Positions 51,338-59,708 of a stretch of DNA of 64,000 nucleotides are shown here, piece by piece. The notes under the pieces are model-generated. The model searched no databases. It worked only from the letters and a program-made list of their open reading frames with translations, and was not told the origin of the DNA. The stretch lies in contig JADZAI010000109.1 in the NCBI GenBank assembly GCA_020852655.1, forward strand, positions 37,217 to 101,216. Direction: 5' to 3'. A program made the position numbers and the translations under genes. Source of the DNA: Alphaproteobacteria bacterium. GTDB lineage: Bacteria > Pseudomonadota > Alphaproteobacteria > Micropepsales > Micropepsaceae. Positions within the stretch are counted from its first letter, which is position 1; each line of letters begins with the position of its first letter.

Positions 51338-52528
51338 TCAGGCGGCGGCGAGATGGCGCGGCCGGCGCAAATCCTCCGCGAGGCCGCGGCCCATGAGGTC
51401 GATGAAATTGCCGGCGTAGAAACGCTCCTGCGCCGCCGCGCCGAGGCCGCGGAGCGATTCGTCGAAGCGCTTGAGCGGATTGCGGCCGCCTTCGACATGC
51501 GGGAAGTCGGAGGAGAAGAGGCAGACCTCGTCGCCCGCGTTCTGGACGATCCAGCCGGCGTCCTCGTGCGGATAGGGCGTGACGCGGAGCTGACGGCGGA
51601 CGATATCGGACGGCCTGGCGGAGAGCTTGCGCAGGCGCTCCTCGTTCTTCGTGAAGGCGCCGGCGGCGCTGTCGAGATTGCGCATCCAGCCGGGCAGCCA
51701 CGAGGCGCCGAGCTCGATGGCGCCGAATTTGAGGCTCGGGAAACGGTCGAACACGCCGTCGAAGATGAGCGCGGCGAGGGTCTGCATTACCGAGTGCGGG
51801 ATGGGCATGTAGGTGACGGAGTTGAAATTCTCCTCGCCGCCGTGGAAGTCCTTCACGCGGGGCAGGCCGTTCTCGTTGTAGACGTCGGCCATCTTCTCCT
51901 CGCCGCCGACGTGGAAGAGGATCGGAATGCCGGCCTCCTGTGCCTGCGCCCAGACGGCGTCGAGACGGACATGGCTGGGGCCGTGACGGCGCGGCGGGCG
52001 CGAGGGCACCATCAGCGCCTTCGCCCCGAGCTCGATCGCCAGCCTCGCGCAGGAAGCGGCGCGGTCGAAGTCTTCGAGCGGCACATAGGCGGTGGCGAGC
52101 AGGCGGCGGTCGACCGAGCAGAAGTCGGTCATCATGCGGTTATGCGCGTCCGCCGCGGCATAGCAGAGCGCCATGTCGTCGGACTGGTCGAGGCCGAAAT
52201 TGCCGAGGCAATAGGTGGTGAAGACGAGCTGGCTGGCGAAGCCGAGCAGGTCGAGCGTCCTGGGGCGGTCGGCGCTGAGGAAGCTGCCGAGCGCCTCGTA
52301 ATTCTTGCGCAGCATGATGTTGGCGTCTTCGCCGGCGCGGAAGGCGGGGTCGGCATGTCTGGCGCGCGCGGTGTTCGACCAGACGCGGTCGCCGTCCTTC
52401 TTCTTCAGATAGGGCAGATCGTGGAAACGCGGCAGGAGCTTCGGGTCGAAATAGGCATCGAGGCAGCCGTCGAGCTCCATCAGGTGGGAGTCGGCGTCGT
52501 GGATGATGCGGTCCTGGGCGTAGGGCAT
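51338..52528 (-). CDS. amidohydrolase-2 family metal-dependent hydrolase
   Basis: 396 aa, COG2159-like TIM barrel. The early metal motif HDADSHLME, middle His of GIPILFHVGG, and late FSSDFPHVEGGRNPLKRFDESL are recognisable. The family includes decarboxylases such as ACMSD and gamma-resorcylate decarboxylase as well as hydrolases. ATG 52528 is chosen for its GGGAG Shine-Dalgarno; GTG 52561 is also in frame. A second family member lies at 56436-57620. Confidence 0.85.
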   Translation of the reverse strand: MPYAQDRIIHDADSHLMELDGCLDAYFDPKLLPRFHDLPYLKKKDGDRVWSNTARARHADPAFRAGEDANIMLRKNYEALGSFLSADRPRTLDLLGFASQLVFTTYCLGNFGLDQSDDMALCYAAADAHNRMMTDFCSVDRRLLATAYVPLEDFDRAASCARLAIELGAKALMVPSRPPRRHGPSHVRLDAVWAQAQEAGIPILFHVGGEEKMADVYNENGLPRVKDFHGGEENFNSVTYMPIPHSVMQTLAALIFDGVFDRFPSLKFGAIELGASWLPGWMRNLDSAAGAFTKNEERLRKLSARPSDIVRRQLRVTPYPHEDAGWIVQNAGDEVCLFSSDFPHVEGGRNPLKRFDESLRGLGAAAQERFYAGNFIDLMGRGLAEDLRRPRHLAAA

Positions 52529-52599
52529 GTGGGCTCCCGCCGGCGTCTGCTGCGCCGTCACGCGAGTTCACACCGGGGCGGCGGCGCTGACAAGCGTGC

Positions 52600-52634
52600 G
52601 TGGTTCGAGGCTCGCTCCGCTCGCACCTCACCAT
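52600..52634. repeat. possible degenerate palindromic intergenic repeat
   Basis: GGTTCGAGGCTCGC ... GCTCGCACCTCACCAT folds as an imperfect hairpin and resembles the widespread alphaproteobacterial intergenic hairpins with a GAGG...CCTCACC pattern. The gap 52529-52793 (265 bp) otherwise shows nothing clear. The match is by eye only. Confidence 0.3.
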
Positions 52635-52793
52635 AGCAGGTATTGCCATTGGCATGCTTCGCGAAACGGGCTTGGCGGGAGGGGGCGGGTGCTGTAAGCG
52701 CACGGCATGATCGACGAGCGGGATCTGCGACGAGGCTGAAACGGACGTTCTGCGTTCCGCGCCTTGTGCATTCGCTGCCCTGAAAGCCTCGCC

Positions 52794-53282
52794 ATGATCA
52801 CCTATCGCCCCGAACGGCCCAAGGATGGGCCTCTCATCGAACATGTGCTCGACGTCAGCTTCGGGCCGGGCCGTTTCGCCAAGACGGCCTATCGCCTGCG
52901 CGAGGGCGTCGGCCCGATCGACGCGCTCGGCTATGTCGTGGAAGAGGACGGCGCGCCGCGCGGGACCATCCGCTATTGGCCGGTGCTGATCGGGGGAACG
53001 CCGTCGATCATGCTGGGGCCGGTCGCGGTGCTGCCGGCCCATCGCGGCCGCGGCATGGCGATCCAGTTGATGAAGCTGTCGCTGGCGAAGGCGGCGGAGC
53101 TGGGCCATCGCTCGGTCATCCTGGTCGGCGACGAGCCCTATTATGCGCGCGTCGGATTCACGCGCGTCCCGGCGGGACGGATGACGATGCCGGGGCCGGT
53201 CGACTACACGCGGCTGTTGTGGCGCGAACTGGCGCCGGGCGGGCTCGACGAGCTGAAGGGGCCGATCACCCGCGCCGGCTGA
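52794..53282 (+). CDS. GNAT N-acetyltransferase, YhbS-like
   Basis: 162 aa. The GNAT fold shows YRPERPKDGPLIEHVLDVSFGPGRFAKTAYRLREG, which is typical of the YhbS/COG3153 group, then the acetyl-CoA loop LGPVAVLPAHRGRGMAIQLM, and a C-terminal half with DEPYYARVGFTR. The substrate is unknown. ATG 52794 is preferred because the fold begins at once after it. It ends 3 bp before the convergent LuxR-type gene. Confidence 0.87.
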   Translation: MITYRPERPKDGPLIEHVLDVSFGPGRFAKTAYRLREGVGPIDALGYVVEEDGAPRGTIRYWPVLIGGTPSIMLGPVAVLPAHRGRGMAIQLMKLSLAKAAELGHRSVILVGDEPYYARVGFTRVPAGRMTMPGPVDYTRLLWRELAPGGLDELKGPITRAG

Positions 53283-53285
53283 CGC

Positions 53286-53969
53286 TCAGCCGGCGGCTGA
53301 AGCGCGCCCCGTCCCATTGCGGGCATCGTCGCGCGCCACATGGAGCCGCACGAGCTCGGCGATGCTGCGGGCGCCGGTCTTCGTGAAGACGTTGGCGCGG
53401 TGAATTTCCGCCGTGCGCGTGCTGATGCCGAGGCGTGCGGCGATCGCCTTCGTGGCGAAGCCTTCGACGAGACAGGCAAAGACCTCTGCCTCGCGCGGGG
53501 TCAGCTTGCCCAGGCGCTGAAGCGGAGTCGCGCCGCCGGAGCTGTTGGCTCCGGCGAGGCATGCGTGGGCGCGGCGGAGGGCTTCGAGCAGCGGACCCGT
53601 CGCGCAGGGCTTCTGGATGAAATCGACGACGCCGCGCTTCATCAGGGCGACGACGGATTTCACCGACTCGCCGGCGCTGATCCCCACGACCGGCTGACGG
53701 CACCCGGCACGGTCAAGGGCGGTCATAAGCGCCTGGCCGTCCAGCCCGCGCGAGTGCGTTTCGGCCAGGATGACGGCCTCGGCATCCGGCGACAGCCAGG
53801 CCGTCAGGGCGGCGAGCGATCCGAACTGGACCACCTCGAAACGATAGCGGCGCAGATCTTCCGCCAGCGAGCGGCGCGCACGGTCGTCGTCATCGACCAG
53901 GGCAACGAGGGCGTAGGACTGCTCCAGCCCTACGGGCTCCGCGGACGGCGGCTGCTGGGTCTCAAGCAA
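53286..53969 (-). CDS. FixJ/NarL-type regulator with Glu in phospho-Asp position
   Basis: 227 aa. The receiver-like domain (about 20-140) has an acidic pocket (D26-D29) and the switch lysine K120 (FIQKP), but the phospho-acceptor strand reads ILAETHSRGLDG, with E70 aligned to the phospho-Asp. The LuxR HTH (about 157-217: LTPREAEVFACLVEGFATKAIAARLGISTRTAEIHRANVFTKTGA) is intact. Glu can mimic Asp-phosphate, so constitutive or non-phosphorylated signalling is likely. It starts with TTG at 53969 and is divergent from a LysR gene. Confidence 0.85.
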   Translation of the reverse strand: MLETQQPPSAEPVGLEQSYALVALVDDDDRARRSLAEDLRRYRFEVVQFGSLAALTAWLSPDAEAVILAETHSRGLDGQALMTALDRAGCRQPVVGISAGESVKSVVALMKRGVVDFIQKPCATGPLLEALRRAHACLAGANSSGGATPLQRLGKLTPREAEVFACLVEGFATKAIAARLGISTRTAEIHRANVFTKTGARSIAELVRLHVARDDARNGTGRASAAG

Positions 53970-54058
53970 TTGGAGGCGTTCCCGTAAGGTTGCGAATTAT
54001 GCGCTATCGGAATGATTCGGAATGATCCAATGATCTGGGGTTATCGCGCGCAGGTCCT

Positions 54059-54967
54059 ATGCACTCCATCCAGCAACTCGAACTGATCGCCGCGCTCGCG
54101 CGCCATCGCCATTTCGGGCGGGCCGCGCAGGAGCTCGGCATTTCGCAGCCGGCCTTGACCAAGAACCTGGCCGGGATCGAGCGCCGGCTCGGGGTCAAGC
54201 TGTTCGACCGGACGCCGGTGGCCCCGACGCTCTTCGGCGACATCGTCCTGGCGCGGGCCGATGCGGTTCGGAACGGATTCGAGGAAATCCTGCGCGAATT
54301 GCGCCTGGCGAAGGGACTGGATACCGGCGAATTGCGCGTGAGCGCGGGTGTCTATGCCGCCGAGATTTCCGTGTACGAAGCCATGGGCCGGCTTTCGCGG
54401 CGGCACCCCGCTCTCGCCTGTGCCCTTGCGGTCAAGAGCATGACCGACGTCATGAGCGATGTGCAGAACGGCGCGTGCGACATCGGCTTCGCACAGTTTC
54501 CCGAAGACGGCGTCCCGTCCGAGATCGAGACGGAGCTGCTGCGTACCAGCCCCCTTCTCGTGTATGCGCGCTCGGGGCACCCGCTGACACGCCAGGCGTC
54601 GGTGTCGTTTGCCGAGGTGTTCGACTATCCCTGGGTCGGGCCGGGCGAGATCGGCATGGTGCTGCCGCCGGGCATCGACCATCCGCGCGGGCCGACGCCG
54701 CCGGACCGGGTGGTCAAGACGCGCATCCGTGCCGAGACGATCTCGGCGATCAAGGCGATCGTCCACAACAGCGACGCGCTTTCGGCGGCGCCGCGCGTCC
54801 TCATCGGGACCGATGCCGCGGAGGGCCGGCTGACGATCCTGCCGCTCGAGCTGCCCTGGTTGCGCATGTACACAGGCTTCATCTGGCGGCGCGGCCGCAC
54901 GCTCTCCCCGGCGGCGCGCGTCTTCATGAGCCTCGTGCGCGATATCGAGGAAGCGCGCGGGCCGTAG
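54059..54967 (+). CDS. LysR-family transcriptional regulator
   Basis: 302 aa. The N-terminal wHTH (MHSIQQLELIAALARHRHFGRAAQELGISQPALTKNLAGIERRLGVKLFDR) is canonical. The effector domain (LRVSAGVYAAEISVYEAMGRL, FAQFPEDGVPSEIETELL, HPLTRQASVSFAEVFDYPWVG) is complete. It diverges from the LuxR-type gene, and the GST gene converges on it from the right, ending 8 bp beyond its stop. Its target is not evident. Confidence 0.87.
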   Translation: MHSIQQLELIAALARHRHFGRAAQELGISQPALTKNLAGIERRLGVKLFDRTPVAPTLFGDIVLARADAVRNGFEEILRELRLAKGLDTGELRVSAGVYAAEISVYEAMGRLSRRHPALACALAVKSMTDVMSDVQNGACDIGFAQFPEDGVPSEIETELLRTSPLLVYARSGHPLTRQASVSFAEVFDYPWVGPGEIGMVLPPGIDHPRGPTPPDRVVKTRIRAETISAIKAIVHNSDALSAAPRVLIGTDAAEGRLTILPLELPWLRMYTGFIWRRGRTLSPAARVFMSLVRDIEEARGP

Positions 54968-54975
54968 GCGCAGCG

Positions 54976-55602
54976 TCAGCCGCCGCGCAGGGCGGCGAAG
55001 GCGGCCTTGATGGTGGGCGGTGCGGCGGGCCGCGCGTACATCGTGCGGAGATAGGCGCCGAGGCGCGGGAAACCGTCGAGCAGGCCCGCTTCGCCGGCCC
55101 AGTCGAGCGTATAGGCCGCGTTGAAGTCGGCGACGGAGATGCGATTCCCGGCGACCCAGGCGCGATCCTGCATGTGCTTCTCGAAGACGGCGAGCATCCG
55201 GCGGCAGTCGCGCTGGGCGTTCGGGATGTCCGCAGCGACGCGCTCGCCTTCGGGATAGATCGCCGTGTTGAGGGCGATGCGCCACAAGGGCTGCTCGATG
55301 TCGGTTGCCAGAAAGAAGTTCCAGCGATGCATCTCGGCGCGGTCGGCGAGGGCGGAGGGGATGAAGCCGGCTTCGGGATGCTTCTCCGCCAGATAATACT
55401 GGATCGCGACGGACTCGGTGACGACGATGTCGCCGTCGACGAGGGCCGGCACCTTGCCGGCCGGGTTGATCGCGAGAAAGGCGGGCTGCTGATGCGCGCC
55501 GGCCGGCAGGTCGACCGCCACGATCTCGCAGTCGATGCCGAGTTCGTTGATGAGCCAGATGGGGCGCAGGGCGCGGGTCGGCGGGATTCCGTAGAGTTTC
55601 AT
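54976..55602 (-). CDS. glutathione S-transferase
   Basis: 208 aa. The N-terminal thioredoxin-like domain (MKLYGIPPTRALRPIWLINELGIDCEIVAVDL, with cis-Pro region GKVPALVDGDIVVTESVAIQYYLAEKHP) binds glutathione; ES of VTESVAI is the usual gamma-Glu contact. The C-terminal helical domain (VAGNRISVADFNAAYTLDWA) has the N-cap motif. No catalytic Tyr/Cys is certain; T9 or R10 is a candidate region. Confidence 0.88.
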   Translation of the reverse strand: MKLYGIPPTRALRPIWLINELGIDCEIVAVDLPAGAHQQPAFLAINPAGKVPALVDGDIVVTESVAIQYYLAEKHPEAGFIPSALADRAEMHRWNFFLATDIEQPLWRIALNTAIYPEGERVAADIPNAQRDCRRMLAVFEKHMQDRAWVAGNRISVADFNAAYTLDWAGEAGLLDGFPRLGAYLRTMYARPAAPPTIKAAFAALRGG

Positions 55603-55698
55603 GGCGGGGCTTCTCCTCAGGTCCGAAACGTTCGGACAGAAGGTTGTCGCCGCAGCCTAGCCGGGTTCGACGCGCTGCTCGAAATTTTTCCGACGGGC

Positions 55699-56247
55699 TC
55701 AGGCCGACCGGCGCAGCGGCGCGAAGGCGGCTCCCTTGCGCGCCTCCCGCGCCTGGTGGCCCAGCCGGTGCAGGCAGGCGGAGCGGCGTGCCGGCTCCCC
55801 CGCGCGAAGTCCGTTCTCCAACTCGGCAGGGCAGCTTCGCGGGTCGCATTTCGCGCGGGATCCGCATCCCGCCCGCTCGGTGACCGATTGCAGGCCGTTG
55901 CCGAGCGCGCTGCACAACTCGCGCACGCCGAAAGGCTTGCTCAGAACCGTGTCGGCGCCCGCCGCCCGGATGGTCCGAATGGTGGACAGGGTGTCGTCGG
56001 CCGATGCGACAAGGATGGGCAGATCCGAGGGGACGAGGGGACTCGACCGCAGCATCGCGATGCAGCGGACGAGCGTGCTGAGCGCAATATGCATGTCGAT
56101 CACCAGCGCGTCCCAGCGCTGGCGTTCCGCAAGCTGCACGGCTTCGTGGACGCTGCGGGCCTGGACGACTTCGAGACCGAGTGCCTGGATCATCGCGACC
56201 ATGAAGCGGCGGCTCGCGTCATCATTGTCCAGACACAATATGCGCAT
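55699..56247 (-). CDS. single-domain response regulator with Cys/Arg-rich tail
   Basis: 182 aa. The receiver (about 1-118) has D7/D9/D10 acidic residues, phospho-acceptor D51 (ALVIDMHIAL) and K104 (LSKPFG). Beyond it, about 60 residues are rich in Arg, Ala and Cys (CGSRAKCDPRSC) and match no output domain seen here; they may be a non-conserved extension. No kinase is adjacent. ATG 56247 gives the expected MRILCLDNDD; a longer open frame upstream is out of family. Confidence 0.82.
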   Translation of the reverse strand: MRILCLDNDDASRRFMVAMIQALGLEVVQARSVHEAVQLAERQRWDALVIDMHIALSTLVRCIAMLRSSPLVPSDLPILVASADDTLSTIRTIRAAGADTVLSKPFGVRELCSALGNGLQSVTERAGCGSRAKCDPRSCPAELENGLRAGEPARRSACLHRLGHQAREARKGAAFAPLRRSA

Positions 56248-56435
56248 CAGCGACCCCCACGAGCCGAGCGGCCCATGATGCCAGTGTAGGCACAACCGGC
56301 GCGGGCGAAAGCCAGAAGCTTCACCTAAGGAACTCTGCGGAGAGGGGGAGAAGCCGCCTTGCGCTGTGTCTGCAACGCGTTCAAATTTGAGCGCATTCCA
56401 ATAATCGCGACCCACAGCGGCCCCGGGAGGACATC

Positions 56436-57620
56436 ATGACGGACACGTTCGTTCTCGAAATTCCAGAACAGGTGGGGCTGCCGCTGGCGGCCAAGCGCAA
56501 GGCGCAGACGGGGCCGGAGAATGCCTGGCCGGCCGGGACGCGGATCATCTCCGCCGACAGCCACATGCTGGAGAAGGACATCTGGATCCACAAGTTTCCC
56601 GAACACCTGAAGGAATGGGCGCCGCGGATCGCGTTCAAGGACGGCGGCTGGCAGTTCTGGACCAAGGACCGGGCGATGATGCCGCAGGAACAGGCGCAGG
56701 GCCTGTGCGAGGCTATGGAGTGCAACCCCGGCTTCCTCGCGGTCGAGCCACGGCTGAAGGATCTCGATGCCGAGGGCGTGGAGAAAGAGCTGATCTTCCC
56801 GCAGCGCCTCTTCGGCCTCTACATGGCCGGCGACTTCGACCTGCGCGAGGAAATCTTCGGCTGCTACAACGAGCATATCGCCGAGGTTTGCAGCCAGGCG
56901 CCCGACCGCCTCTATCCGGTGATGATCCCGAACTACTGGGACCCGGCGAAGGCGGAGAGCAGCGTAAAGCGCTGCAAGGAACTGGGGGCGCACTGCCTGA
57001 TGGTGCCGATCCATCCGCGCAAGGATGTGAACGGCGAGGACATCCTCTACAACCATCCCAAGATGGACCCGTTCTTCGCGGCAGTCGCGGCGAGCGGCAT
57101 CCCGCTGTGCTTCCATATCGGCGAGAACATTCCGACCGGCCTGCCCGGCGCGATGGGGACCTTCGTGCTGACCCAGATGCAGGGCTTCCGGCCGATCTTC
57201 GGGGCGCTGACCTTCGGCGGCGTGTTCGACCGCCATCCCGACCTGCGCGTGGTGTTCGTCGAGGGCGGCATATGCTGGGTCGCGAGCGCGCTGCACGACG
57301 CCGACATGATCGCCACGCATTTCCCGACCGGCATGACCCCGCAACTGAAGCATCCGCCGAGCTGGTATTGGCGCAATCACTGCTACGCGACGTTCATGAC
57401 CGATCCGGCGGGGCTGGAGCTGCTGCATCGCGTCGGCGCCGACCGCGTGATGTGGTCGTCCGACTATCCCCACCAGGAGAGCACCTGGGGCTATACCCGC
57501 AGCGCCATCCGCGCCGTGTTCGACGCGACGACAGTGGAAAACGCCCAGAAGATCGTGGGCGGCACGGCGCTGAAGGTGTTCGACATGGACCGGCCGTTCC
57601 GCACGTCGGTCGGGCCATAG
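56436..57620 (+). CDS. amidohydrolase-2 family metal-dependent hydrolase
   Basis: 394 aa, of the same COG2159 family as the 51338-52528 product but with a longer N-terminus. It has IISADSHMLE, HCLMVPIHPRKDVNG, GIPLCFHIGENIPTG, VFVEGGICWV and the catalytic-Asp segment VMWSSDYPHQESTW. Relatives are often clustered with aromatic or acyl-CoA degradation genes; no such context is visible here. Substrate unknown. Confidence 0.87.
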   Translation: MTDTFVLEIPEQVGLPLAAKRKAQTGPENAWPAGTRIISADSHMLEKDIWIHKFPEHLKEWAPRIAFKDGGWQFWTKDRAMMPQEQAQGLCEAMECNPGFLAVEPRLKDLDAEGVEKELIFPQRLFGLYMAGDFDLREEIFGCYNEHIAEVCSQAPDRLYPVMIPNYWDPAKAESSVKRCKELGAHCLMVPIHPRKDVNGEDILYNHPKMDPFFAAVAASGIPLCFHIGENIPTGLPGAMGTFVLTQMQGFRPIFGALTFGGVFDRHPDLRVVFVEGGICWVASALHDADMIATHFPTGMTPQLKHPPSWYWRNHCYATFMTDPAGLELLHRVGADRVMWSSDYPHQESTWGYTRSAIRAVFDATTVENAQKIVGGTALKVFDMDRPFRTSVGP

Positions 57621-57647
57621 CGCCGGCGGGCGCCGTTCGTCCGGCCC

Positions 57648-59708
57648 TCAGCGCCCCTCCTGGCGCCAGGCGAGGACCCAGAGGCCGAGGGCGAGGATCA
57701 CGGCGAGCAGGGGGTCGAGCAGCGGGGTGCGGCTGACCGACAGGGTGGCGTAGTTCTGGCGATCGACGAGGCCGATCCAGCCGGCCCCGGCGGCGGTGCG
57801 ATCGGGGCGGACGCGGCGGATGCCGGGGACGCCGTCGGCGATCCACGAGACGCCGCCGCCGCTCGCCTCGGCGACGGGCTGCATGATGTCGGCGGTGGCG
57901 CGGACGTCCTGGAATTCCCTGGGGTTCAGCGCGCCGGACGCGGCGACGGCGGTGAGGTTGCCGTCGGCGATACGGTAGAGTCCGATGGCGGCGGCGTCGG
58001 TGGTGGCTTCGAAGCGTCCCGGCGCGACCTGGGTCAGCGGGAGCTGCGATTGCTTGCCGTCCGGGCGGGTGAGTTCGACGGGGCCGGCGGTGTCGGCCAT
58101 CGTTCGGCGGCTGATCTTGAGCCTGCCGGCGCTGATCTCGGCGGAGAGGCGCTCTTCCTCGAGGCCGGGCTCCTTCATCAGCCAGTGCGCGAGGCGGCGG
58201 AGCAGTTCGGCCTGCGGGCCGCCGCCCTCATAGCCGCGCGCCCAGAGCCAGGCATGGTCCGACAGCAGCAACGCGACGCGGCCCTTGCCGACGCGGTTGA
58301 GCAGGAGGAGCGGCTTCTTGTCCGGCCCCTCCATCACGGTCTCGCCCTGGAGCGGATAGGCGTCGGCCACCCGGAACCAGCGGCCCCAGGTCGCGTCGGC
58401 GGTGCCGGTGTTGGCGCCGCTGAGCCCGGCGGTGACGGGGTGACGCTCGCCCTTCGCGGTGACGCGGGGGCGGAAGGGCCGCTCGGTGACGACACCTGTT
58501 GGCGCCGCCGGCATGATGTCGCCGAGGGCGGATTCGTAGATCGTGAAGGGCGAGGCGTAGTCCGGCCCCGACGCGACCATCAGCGCGCCGCCATTCTCCA
58601 CATAGCGCGCGATGTTCCTGTAATAATCGGGCGGCAGCACGCCGAGGCGCTGGTAGCGGTCGAAGATGATGAGATCGAACTCGTTGATCTTCTCCTCGAA
58701 CAGCTCGCGCGTCGGGAAGGCGATCAGCGACAATTCCTCGATCGGCGTGCCGTCCTGCTTTTCGGGCGGGCGCAGAATGGTGAAGTGGACGAGGTCGACG
58801 CTGGGATCGGCCTTCAGCAGGTTGCGCCAGGTCCGTTCGCCGGCATGCGGTTCGCCGGAGACGAGAAGGACGCGCAGGCGGTCGCGCACGCCGTTGGTGG
58901 CGACGACGGCGCGGTTGTTGAGGAGGGTGAGTTCGTCGGGCCCGGCGGCGACCTCGATCTCGATGACGTTCTCGCCGGCGTGCGGCAGCGTCACCGGGAT
59001 GCGCTCGGTCTCGCCGACGCGCGCCTTCACGGTTTGCGTCGGGGTGCCGTCGATGCTGATGGCGACCTCGGCGAGGCGGCCATGCGCCTCCGCGCCGGCG
59101 CCCTGGTCCTCGACGCGGATGGCGAACTCGACCGGCTTGTCGATGAGGGCGAAGCGCGGGCCTTCGACGAGGACGAGGCGGCGGTCCTTTTCGCCGGGCG
59201 TGCCGGTGAGGAGGGTGTGGACCGGCGCCTGGGGCAGCTTGCCGGCGGCAGCGGCGTCATGCACCTCGCCGTCGGTCAGGAAGATCACGCCGGCGACGCG
59301 GTCGGGCGGGGTGTCGGCGAGGGCGCGCCGGGCGGCATCGACGAGCTGCGTGCCGTCGGCGCCGGCCTTGCCGCTGTCGACGACACGGAGGTCGAGCGCG
59401 GCATCACCGGCGAGGCGCTCCTTCAGCGCCTCCAAGGCCTTGGCGGCCTGCGCCTTGCGCTCGCCGATGTCCTGGCTCTCGGAGGTGTCGGTGACGACGA
59501 CGGCGACATCCTTGATGCGCTCGCGCTCGGTCTCGACCGCGACCGGGTTGGCGAGGGCGAGGAGCAGAAGCGCCGTGGCGGCGGCGCGCATCCAGGCGCC
59601 GCGGGCGCCCTGGAGCAGGCCGAGCGCCGCGATGAGGACGGCGATGCCGGCGGCGATCGCGATGATCCACCACGCGGCGAAGGGCTCGAACGCGAGCGCA
59701 TAACTCAT
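57648..59708 (-). CDS. VWA/glutamine-amidotransferase-like membrane protein of MoxR operon
   Basis: 686 aa. Two N-terminal TM segments (about 13-32, 40-55) lead to a VWA-like domain with an intact MIDAS (DTSES in VVVTDTSESQD, LTDG later). A class-I amidotransferase-like region follows (LLVSGEPHAGERTWRNLL, FDLIIFDRYQRLGVLPPDYYRNIARYVENGG, DHAWLWARGYEGGGPQAELLRRLAHWLMKEP), and a C-terminal TM anchor (LLAVILALGLWVLAW). ATG 59708 overlaps the DUF4159 stop by ATGA. Known only as a hypothetical component of such operons. Confidence 0.82.
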   Translation of the reverse strand: MSYALAFEPFAAWWIIAIAAGIAVLIAALGLLQGARGAWMRAAATALLLLALANPVAVETERERIKDVAVVVTDTSESQDIGERKAQAAKALEALKERLAGDAALDLRVVDSGKAGADGTQLVDAARRALADTPPDRVAGVIFLTDGEVHDAAAAGKLPQAPVHTLLTGTPGEKDRRLVLVEGPRFALIDKPVEFAIRVEDQGAGAEAHGRLAEVAISIDGTPTQTVKARVGETERIPVTLPHAGENVIEIEVAAGPDELTLLNNRAVVATNGVRDRLRVLLVSGEPHAGERTWRNLLKADPSVDLVHFTILRPPEKQDGTPIEELSLIAFPTRELFEEKINEFDLIIFDRYQRLGVLPPDYYRNIARYVENGGALMVASGPDYASPFTIYESALGDIMPAAPTGVVTERPFRPRVTAKGERHPVTAGLSGANTGTADATWGRWFRVADAYPLQGETVMEGPDKKPLLLLNRVGKGRVALLLSDHAWLWARGYEGGGPQAELLRRLAHWLMKEPGLEEERLSAEISAGRLKISRRTMADTAGPVELTRPDGKQSQLPLTQVAPGRFEATTDAAAIGLYRIADGNLTAVAASGALNPREFQDVRATADIMQPVAEASGGGVSWIADGVPGIRRVRPDRTAAGAGWIGLVDRQNYATLSVSRTPLLDPLLAVILALGLWVLAWRQEGR

